Source of the DNA: Alphaproteobacteria bacterium
GTDB taxonomy: Bacteria > Pseudomonadota > Alphaproteobacteria > 16-39-46
Assembly: GCA_947497675.1 (NCBI GenBank)
Contig: CANMHY010000076.1
Location: forward strand, 1-5,320
Direction of reading: 5' to 3'
DNA length: 5,320 nt
The stretch's first letter is position 1. Every line of letters begins with the position of its first letter. Below, piece by piece: positions 1 through 4,220 of this stretch. The translations under genes and the position numbers were made by a program. The notes under the pieces were generated by a model. That model was given only the letters and a program-made list of their open reading frames with translations. It searched no databases and had not been told where the DNA came from.

Positions 1-1
1 A

Positions 2-1078
2 ATGGCAGATTCTCGTTTTTATAAGAATAAAGGACCTTTTTCCCTTGATCGCATTCTAGAGATTTCTGGAGGTTGTCTTCACGAGACCCAAACCCCTCCA
101 AAAGATTTATTGATTAAGGATGTGGCTGTTCTTGAAACGGCACAGCGCGGCGATCTTAGTTTTTGTCTGGATAAGTATCGCAAGGATTTAGAACACACAA
201 AAACATCTGTTTGTTTTGTAAAGGACACGTTGAAAGAAAATATTCCAGAGTCTGTTTTTCCGCTTTATACAGAGGCGCCTCTTCGTGCTTTTGCTCAGGT
301 GGCCGCTGCTTTTTACCCCGAGAGTCGAATTTTGCCCAATCAAAGCTCCGAACATTATGTAAAATCGGAGGGATGTTTTATCCACCCGACAGCGCGTATT
401 GGAAAGAACGTTGTTCTTGGGCCCGGTGCCGTGATTCATGAGAATGCTGAAATTGAAGATGATGTTCACATCGGATCCCATTCCATTATTGGGCCTGGCG
501 TCGTTATTGGTGAAGGAACGCGTATTGCTGTGTCTGTGAGTCTTTTTTTTGCGCTTGTCGGAAAGCGTGTGATGATTGGTCCTGGAACACGGATCGGTCA
601 AGAGGGCTTTGGATTTATCATGGATGAAAAAGGCTACATTGCTCTTCCGCAATTGGGACGTGTTATTTTGGAAGATGGTGTCGAAATAGGATCCAATTGT
701 ACCATTGACCGTGGATCTCTGAAAGATACAGAGATTGGAGCCCAAACCCGCATCGATAATCTTGTTCAGATCGCCCACAATGTCCGTCTTGGGCGGGGAT
801 GTATTATTGTGGCACAAGTTGGTATCGCCGGAAGCACCGTCTTTGGAGACTATGTGGCAGCTGGTGGACAGGCAGGATTTGCAGATCATCTAAAGATTGG
901 CTCAAGAGCCCGCATTGCGGGCCAAAGTGGGGTCATGCGGGACATCAAAGACGGTGAGACCGTTGCGGGAAGTCCTGCTCTCCCGATCATAGAGTGGCGC
1001 AAGCAAAACGTGTACTTAACACGTCTCATCCACAATTCATTTGGAAAAGACAAAGAGATGTCCCCGAAACAGTCCTGA
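2..1078 (+). CDS. lpxD: UDP-3-O-(3-hydroxyacyl)glucosamine N-acyltransferase LpxD
   Basis: Third enzyme of lipid A synthesis: a cytoplasmic acyltransferase that moves a 3-hydroxyacyl chain from ACP to the 2-amino group of UDP-3-O-acylglucosamine. The 358 aa match the usual LpxD length. Residues 1-100 form the N-terminal uridine-binding domain ([13 protein letters not shown] at 51-63). Residues from about 125 to 320 are left-handed beta-helix hexapeptide repeats ([27 protein letters not shown]). The signature RIGQEGFGF (197-205), TIDRGSL (234-240), QIAHN (256-260) and GQSGVMRD (307-314) are present. His259 and His296 have the same 37-residue spacing as the catalytic and accessory His of E. coli LpxD (239 and 276). 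The start ATG is the second base of the window, so the ribosome site lies outside, but MADSRF..GPFSL is the normal alphaproteobacterial N-terminus and the gene looks complete. Odd point: the coil usually reading N-V-T/S-I-x-H has Phe182-Phe183 instead, coded by a T8 run. Confidence 0.97.
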   Translation: MADSRFYKNKGPFSLDRILEISGGCLHETQTPPKDLLIKDVAVLETAQRGDLSFCLDKYRKDLEHTKTSVCFVKDTLKENIPESVFPLYTEAPLRAFAQVAAAFYPESRILPNQSSEHYVKSEGCFIHPTARIGKNVVLGPGAVIHENAEIEDDVHIGSHSIIGPGVVIGEGTRIAVSVSLFFALVGKRVMIGPGTRIGQEGFGFIMDEKGYIALPQLGRVILEDGVEIGSNCTIDRGSLKDTEIGAQTRIDNLVQIAHNVRLGRGCIIVAQVGIAGSTVFGDYVAAGGQAGFADHLKIGSRARIAGQSGVMRDIKDGETVAGSPALPIIEWRKQNVYLTRLIHNSFGKDKEMSPKQS

Positions 1079-1102
1079 ATTATTTTGGGAGATGTTGGTC
1101 TC

Positions 1103-1570
1103 TCAGGCCTCATCATCCGCGAATAGATTTGATGTGCTGGCAGATTTGGGAAGGGGAATGAATGGACCGTGTAAAGAGTCTTCTTCTTGTCTTGTTGGCC
1201 GCGGTTGTGACTCATAAATTATAGAAGGGAGTGGGGTATCATTCTTATCCTCTCCATATTTTTTTGAGGGACCATTAACCTGCTTCATAAGAGGCGTTGA
1301 TTGAGAAGAACTTTCCTCTTTTTTTTTATCAATCCATTTGTACAAACTCTGAAAACAGTTGTCACAAGATTGACTGAGTGCTTTGCAGCCCTGTATGGTA
1401 CACAATAATACTGCTGCGCAGGCCATTCCGCCTCCCCAAATGACACCCCCCGCGATCGCCCAGGAAGCGCAACAATCAGAACTCGCAGGTGCTTTGAGGG
1501 GAACACTGAATGCAAGAGAAACAATACACAAACTTTTTAAGAGACGGGGTAATTTTGTTGTTTTTTTCAT
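1103..1570 (-). CDS. Uncharacterised Cys-rich, probably exported or membrane-anchored small protein
   Basis: I do not recognise this 155-aa protein. It starts MKKTTKLPRLLKS, then a hydrophobic stretch (residues 14-24) and Ala-Pro-Ala (27-29), which together look like a Sec signal peptide cleaved near residue 29. No lipobox precedes any Cys. Residues 35-61 are a second hydrophobic, Gly/Ala-rich segment (AIAGGVIWGGG), possibly a membrane helix. Seven Cys (33, 34, 51, 57, 62, 69, 72) lie in or beside it, suggesting disulphides or metal binding. Residues 83-155 are polar, rich in Ser, Pro, Lys and Glu, without Cys, and probably disordered. The gene opposes the lpx genes and ends 24 bp from the lpxD stop. 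The ribosome site is weak (AGGGAAA about 10 nt before the ATG), but a candidate promoter lies upstream. Its length, the signal-like start and the promoter favour this strand over the shorter overlapping frames. It is not an evident Raetz-pathway protein, and a lineage-specific orphan is the best description. Confidence 0.62.
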   Translation of the reverse strand: MKKTTKLPRLLKSLCIVSLAFSVPLKAPASSDCCASWAIAGGVIWGGGMACAAVLLCTIQGCKALSQSCDNCFQSLYKWIDKKKEESSSQSTPLMKQVNGPSKKYGEDKNDTPLPSIIYESQPRPTRQEEDSLHGPFIPLPKSASTSNLFADDEA

Positions 1571-1631
1571 GATGGAGGTCTTTCCCTAATTGTTTTTCTT
1601 TAATATTTTGAGAGGACATCGATTCATAAGA

Positions 1632-1660
1632 ATTTAACATTGATTTTTGAGGAGCGTCAA
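1632..1660 (-). promoter_or_regulatory. Candidate sigma70-type promoter for the reverse-strand orphan gene
   Basis: Read on the minus strand, TTGACG (1660-1655, five of six consensus bases) is followed after exactly 17 bp by TTAAAT (1637-1632, four of six consensus bases). This would start transcription near 1625, about 55 nt before the ATG at 1570. It is a pattern match only, in an AT-rich spacer where chance matches are common. Confidence 0.4.
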
Positions 1661-1772
1661 ATCTTTACTTTTTTAGGAGGCTCTCAAAAAGAACGTTATT
1701 GGGAGGTCAGGATCTTAAGGGTCTAATTTTGAAGGAGGGGCTTCGACGGCGTCCTTTAAAGAGAAAGTTATG

Positions 1773-1789
1773 ATTTTCTGAAAGAAAAT
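1773..1789. repeat. Perfect 7-bp inverted repeat with 3-nt loop
   Basis: ATTTTCT and AGAAAAT flank GAA. The stem is A/T-rich and no T-run follows on either strand, so it does not look like an intrinsic terminator. It abuts the ATG of the 49-codon frame at 1788 and could be chance in AT-rich sequence. Confidence 0.4.
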
Positions 1790-1810
1790 GGATCCCGAAA
1801 TCATTGATTA

Positions 1811-1832
1811 CGCAAATTGCGGAAACTTTCCG
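1811..1832. repeat. Two abutting palindromes, CGCAAaTTGCG and CGGAAAcTTTCCG
   Basis: Two odd-length perfect palindromes share two bases: 1811-1821 (five pairs around A1816) and 1820-1832 (six pairs around C1826). They are the most GC-containing part of an otherwise A-rich stretch. Tandem dyads of this size can be binding sites for dimeric regulators or relics of a palindromic repeat. No function is established here. Confidence 0.45.
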
Positions 1833-1951
1833 AGGAAAAGAGGACCCATAGAAAAAGCCTATAAAAATAGAAAAAAGCAGATTCTTAAAAAATCTAATAA
1901 ATTTAGGATAGAAAAATACCTTAAAATGGTTGTATAAGGGAATGTAAGATT

Positions 1952-1971
1952 ACCGCTCTTTAAAGAGGGGT
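1952..1971. repeat. 20-bp near-palindrome centred on CTCTTTAAAGAG, candidate operator
   Basis: The core 1956-1967 (CTCTTTAAAGAG) is a perfect 12-bp palindrome. Beyond one mismatched pair (G1955 and G1968), ACC (1952-1954) and GGT (1969-1971) continue the symmetry, so 18 of 20 positions are symmetric. It lies 43 bp before the fabZ ATG, a sensible place for an operator or 5'-leader hairpin. CTTTAAAGAG recurs at 1754-1763. The regulatory role is inferred from position and symmetry only. Confidence 0.4.
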
Positions 1972-1973
1972 GG

Positions 1974-1996
1974 TTTAAAAGTTTTAACTTTTTAAA
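1974..1996. repeat. A/T-rich dyad just upstream of fabZ
   Basis: AAAAGTT (1977-1983) and AACTTTT (1986-1992) are perfect inverted copies around TT. With one bulged T, outer TTT and AAA extend the pairing to ten base pairs. It ends 18 bp before the fabZ ATG and starts 2 bp after the neighbouring dyad. In RNA it would be a weak all-A/U-type hairpin in the leader. In DNA it could be part of a promoter or operator. Confidence 0.35.
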
Positions 1997-2014
1997 TTTA
2001 GACGCGAGAATGTC

Positions 2015-2524
2015 ATGACAGTTTCTTCTCTCAATATTCAAAATAATAAAGAATCTCCGGAAAATCTTAATAAGCGAGGAGTTCCCGAGACAATTGACAT
2101 TATTCGCATTCGTGAAATGATTCCGCACCGATATCCCATGTTGCTCATTGATAAGCTTGTGAATGTGATTCCCAATGAGAGTGCTGTGGGAATTAAAAAT
2201 GTGACCTTAAATGAATGGTATTTTCAAGGACATTTTCCAGAAAGCCCTATTATGCCGGGTGTTCTTATTATTGAGGCCATGGCGCAAACGGCTGCTGTTC
2301 TTGTGATGAGAACGATGGGCAAGGAATGTGAAGGAAAGCTCGTTTATTTTATGTCCGTTGAAAACGCACGTTTCAGGAAGCCGGTTGTGCCAGGAGATAC
2401 CTTAAATTTACATGTTTGTAAGAAGCGACAACGTGCAAATGTGTGGCGATTTGAAGGAAAAGCCTTTGTCGAGGAGACGCTTGTTGCAGAAGCCGTGTAT
2501 ACGGCAATGTTGATGGATGCTTAA
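2015..2524 (+). CDS. fabZ: 3-hydroxyacyl-[acyl-carrier-protein] dehydratase FabZ
   Basis: Cytoplasmic hot-dog-fold dehydratase that converts 3-hydroxyacyl-ACP to trans-2-enoyl-ACP in fatty acid elongation, competing with LpxA and LpxD for the hydroxyacyl-ACP pool. The family motifs are clear: IREMIPHRYPMLLID (32-46), the active-site block GHFPESPIMPGVLIIEAMAQ (72-91) and RFRKPVVPGD (119-128). His73 and Glu87 have the 14-residue spacing of the family's catalytic His/Glu pair. At 169 aa it is slightly long: about 22 residues precede the usual beginning of the family (near ETIDIIRI) and are polar and Asn/Lys-rich. The ATG at 2015 is the only in-frame ATG upstream of the conserved start. The ATG at 2010 is in another frame and stops at once. 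The ribosome site before 2015 is weak (GAGA at 2006-2009). This is the first gene of the four-gene lpx operon, 2 bp from lpxA. Confidence 0.96.
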   Translation: MTVSSLNIQNNKESPENLNKRGVPETIDIIRIREMIPHRYPMLLIDKLVNVIPNESAVGIKNVTLNEWYFQGHFPESPIMPGVLIIEAMAQTAAVLVMRTMGKECEGKLVYFMSVENARFRKPVVPGDTLNLHVCKKRQRANVWRFEGKAFVEETLVAEAVYTAMLMDA

Positions 2525-2526
2525 AG

Positions 2527-3351
2527 ATGACGAACGCATCAAAACATTCTTCTTCGTCCCTCCATCCTACATCTCTTGTTGAAGAGGGGGCTCATCTTGG
2601 TAAAAATGTTACGATTGGGCCTTTTTGTAGTGTTTCAAAAGATGTGATCTTGGAGGATAATGTTGTTCTTCATTCAAATGTGGTGATTCAAGGAAAAACG
2701 CACCTTGGCAAAAATGTTGAAGTTTATCCTTTTGCCGTGTTAGGAGGGGCCCCTCAGTCTCTTCGTTTGACCTATGAAAGATCACAGCATGGGATTATTA
2801 TCGGGGACAATACGATTATACGAGAGCATGCCACCATTCACCCAGGAACGGCTCAAGGCGGAGGTGAAACGCGTATTGGGCATAATTGCTTTTTAATGGT
2901 TGCAACCCATGTTGCCCATGATTGTAAGCTTGGAGACCATGTGATCATGGCAAACAATGCAACGCTTGGGGGACATGTAAGCATTGGAGATTATGCAAAT
3001 ATCGGAGGTCTTTCTGCGGTTCATCAATATGTCCGTATTGGAAAGCATGCCATGATTGGCGGAATGTCTGGTGTTGAAAATGATGTTATCCCTTATGGTT
3101 CTGTGATGGGAGATCGAGCCCGTCTTTCTGGACTGAATGTGATTGGCCTTAAAAGACGTGGTTTTTCAAGAGAGAGTATCCATAGTCTCCGAAGTGCGTA
3201 TCGGCTTCTTTTTGCACAAGAGGGAACAATGGCAGAGCGTATTTTAGATGTCTCAACCTTGTTTAAAGATCATGAAATAGTCATGGAGATCCTTTCTTTT
3301 ATGCAATCTGAGACGGATCGATCCATTTGTTTGCCCAAAAGCGCAACTTAG
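2527..3351 (+). CDS. lpxA: Acyl-[ACP]--UDP-N-acetylglucosamine O-acyltransferase LpxA
   Basis: First committed enzyme of lipid A synthesis: a soluble trimer that transfers a 3-hydroxyacyl chain from ACP to the 3-OH of UDP-GlcNAc. Its 274 aa are slightly longer than the usual ~262-270. Hexapeptide beta-helix repeats span about residues 12-195 (LGKNVTIGPF, IGDNTIIRE, LGDHVIMANN, IGDYANIGG), followed by the alpha-helical C-terminal domain with the signature GLKRRGFSRE (207-216). His131 in VAHDC and His166 in AVHQY keep the 35-residue spacing of E. coli His125 and His160, and His131 should be the catalytic base. Gly179 sits where E. coli has Gly173, the acyl-chain ruler residue. The ATG lies 2 bp after the fabZ stop with no strong ribosome site, so translational coupling to fabZ is likely. 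Its stop codon overlaps the lpxI ribosome site. Confidence 0.97.
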   Translation: MTNASKHSSSSLHPTSLVEEGAHLGKNVTIGPFCSVSKDVILEDNVVLHSNVVIQGKTHLGKNVEVYPFAVLGGAPQSLRLTYERSQHGIIIGDNTIIREHATIHPGTAQGGGETRIGHNCFLMVATHVAHDCKLGDHVIMANNATLGGHVSIGDYANIGGLSAVHQYVRIGKHAMIGGMSGVENDVIPYGSVMGDRARLSGLNVIGLKRRGFSRESIHSLRSAYRLLFAQEGTMAERILDVSTLFKDHEIVMEILSFMQSETDRSICLPKSAT

Positions 3352-3354
3352 AGG
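3350..3354 (+). promoter_or_regulatory. lpxI ribosome binding site, fixes the lpxI start at 3360
   Basis: AGAGG overlaps the lpxA stop (TAG, 3349-3351) and sits 5 nt before the ATG at 3360. This favours that ATG over the upstream in-frame TTG at 3327, which would lie inside lpxA. It suggests coupled translation of lpxA and lpxI. Confidence 0.7.
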
Positions 3355-3359
3355 AAAAA

Positions 3360-4220
3360 ATGCTTCCAAAACTTGGTCTTATCGCTGGTGGTGGTGATCT
3401 TCCCCTTCAGGTGATAGCGCATTGTCTTAAGATCGGAAGACCTATTTTTGGGATTGGAATTGAAGGACAGTCGGCTCCTGATCTTTTTGAAGGGAAAATT
3501 CCGCATGTCTGGTGCAGGCTTGGGGCTCTTGGAAAAATGGTAAAGACCCTTCTTGCTGAAGATGTGCGCGATATTGTTTTAATCGGTGCCATCAAGAGAC
3601 CCTCTTTTAGAGAGCTAAGACCTGATTTTTATGGTGCAAAACTCGTGGCCCGTCTTGGGATAAAGGCCCTTGGGGATGATGCGCTTCTTTCCTTTCTTGT
3701 TCGAGAACTTGAAAGTCATGGATTTTCTGTTAAGGGGATTGAAGAGGTTCTTCCGGCTGAAAATATTCTTCTTCAAAAAGGACCTTTGGGAAAAAGAGAG
3801 GTTCCAGATTTTCTTCTTGAAGATATGAAGCTTGGCATTAAGGTGGCACGCCTGCTGGGACGCGCGGATGTTGGTCAATCTGTCATCATTGATCAAGGTC
3901 TTGTTTTAGGGGTGGAGGCCATTGAAGGAACAGATGCGCTTATCGAGCGGTGCGGAAAACTTAAAAAAGAACGCTTTCAGTCTCTAAAGCCAAGCGGACT
4001 TCTGGTGAAGCTCTGTAAACCGCAACAAGAAGGAAAAGTTGATCTTCCAACGCTGGGGCTTAAAACGCTTGAGAATCTTTTGGCGACGGGATTTTTAGGG
4101 GTTGTGGCGGAGGCGGAAAAAACGCTCCTAATTGATCAAAAAGCATGTCAAAAATTTGTAGATAAAGAAGGACTCTTTGTGTTTGGGTGGGAGGAAAAAA
4201 ATAAAAAAATCGAGGCCTAA
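3360..4220 (+). CDS. lpxI: UDP-2,3-diacylglucosamine pyrophosphatase LpxI
   Basis: Cleaves UDP-2,3-diacylglucosamine to UMP and 2,3-diacylglucosamine-1-phosphate (lipid X). LpxI is the alphaproteobacterial replacement for the unrelated LpxH and attacks the alpha phosphate. With the ATG at 3360 the protein has 286 aa, the family's usual size, and begins MLPKLGLIAGGGDLPL, the typical LpxI N-terminal Rossmann-like motif. The N-terminal domain covers about residues 1-130, with VLIGAIKRPSF at 73-83. The C-terminal domain carries VLGVEAIEGTDALIER (182-197), PSGLLVKLCKPQ (211-222), VDLPTLG (227-233) and the AEAEKTLLID segment (250-259). Asp228 in VDLP probably corresponds to the catalytic Asp225 of Caulobacter LpxI, by motif rather than alignment. 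The gene starts 8 bp after lpxA and its 3' end overlaps or nearly overlaps lpxB. A longer form from TTG 3327 is possible but adds 11 unconserved residues. Confidence 0.95.
   Translation: MLPKLGLIAGGGDLPLQVIAHCLKIGRPIFGIGIEGQSAPDLFEGKIPHVWCRLGALGKMVKTLLAEDVRDIVLIGAIKRPSFRELRPDFYGAKLVARLGIKALGDDALLSFLVRELESHGFSVKGIEEVLPAENILLQKGPLGKREVPDFLLEDMKLGIKVARLLGRADVGQSVIIDQGLVLGVEAIEGTDALIERCGKLKKERFQSLKPSGLLVKLCKPQQEGKVDLPTLGLKTLENLLATGFLGVVAEAEKTLLIDQKACQKFVDKEGLFVFGWEEKNKKIEA

Larger units (their letters stand above)
1571..2014. other. 444-bp intergenic spacer between divergent genes, palindrome-rich
   Basis: This spacer separates the reverse-strand orphan from fabZ and must carry promoters for both directions. 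Seen directly: GGAGG occurs four times in the left part (1575, 1676, 1702, 1734), none followed by a start codon at ribosome-site distance. There is an A/T hairpin ATTTTCT-GAA-AGAAAAT (1773-1789) and abutting palindromes CGCAAaTTGCG (1811-1821) and CGGAAAcTTTCCG (1820-1832). CTTTAAAGAG occurs twice (1754-1763 and 1958-1967), and two further palindromes lie just before fabZ. The right half is strongly A-rich. For fabZ, a TATAAG at 1933-1938 and a TATAAA at 1860-1865 are -10-like, but neither has a good -35 box at 16-18 bp, so no + strand promoter is called. The longest + strand ATG frame is 49 codons (1788-1937), Lys-rich, and could be chance. No tRNA or rRNA signature was seen. Confidence 0.7.

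Noticed and set aside
188..889. Reverse-strand 233-aa frame inside lpxD
   Set aside because: It lies wholly antisense to a clear lpxD with complete family motifs, and its translation shows no recognisable domain. It is a shadow frame.
1086..1105. Hairpin TGGGAGA / TCTCTCA between lpxD and the converging gene, as a bidirectional terminator
   Set aside because: The stem is only 7 bp with a G-T pair and a 6-nt loop, it overlaps the stop codon of the reverse gene, and no T-run follows on either strand.
1383..1589. 68-aa + strand frame overlapping the orphan gene
   Set aside because: It has no ribosome site and a low-complexity Pro/Ala/Gln start, and it mirrors the reverse-strand ORF, which is longer and has a signal-like N-terminus and a candidate promoter.
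1860..1938. TATAAA (1860) and TATAAG (1933) as -10 boxes of a fabZ promoter
   Set aside because: The hexamers 17 bp upstream (AAAGAG and AGAAAA) bear no likeness to TTGACA, and the right half of the spacer is so A/T-rich that -10-like matches are expected.
2011..2020. Perfect palindrome TGTCATGACA spanning the fabZ ATG
   Set aside because: Ten base pairs with no loop cannot form an RNA hairpin, and a palindrome of this size around CATG occurs easily by chance. There is no second copy nearby.
2077..2095. AGGAG followed 11 nt later by ATT at fabZ codon 27, as an alternative fabZ start
   Set aside because: It would begin the protein right at the conserved ETIDI block, which is attractive, but AUU initiation is rare and an ordinary ATG exists at 2015.
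1859..2128. 89-aa reverse-strand frame across the fabZ start
   Set aside because: It covers the fabZ 5' end antisense and is composed of A/T-rich-derived Phe, Leu, Asn and Lys residues. No motif or ribosome site supports it.
3327..3359. TTG 3327 as the lpxI start
   Set aside because: It would overlap the lpxA end and add 11 residues without family similarity. The ATG at 3360 has a well-spaced AGAGG and gives the canonical LpxI N-terminus.
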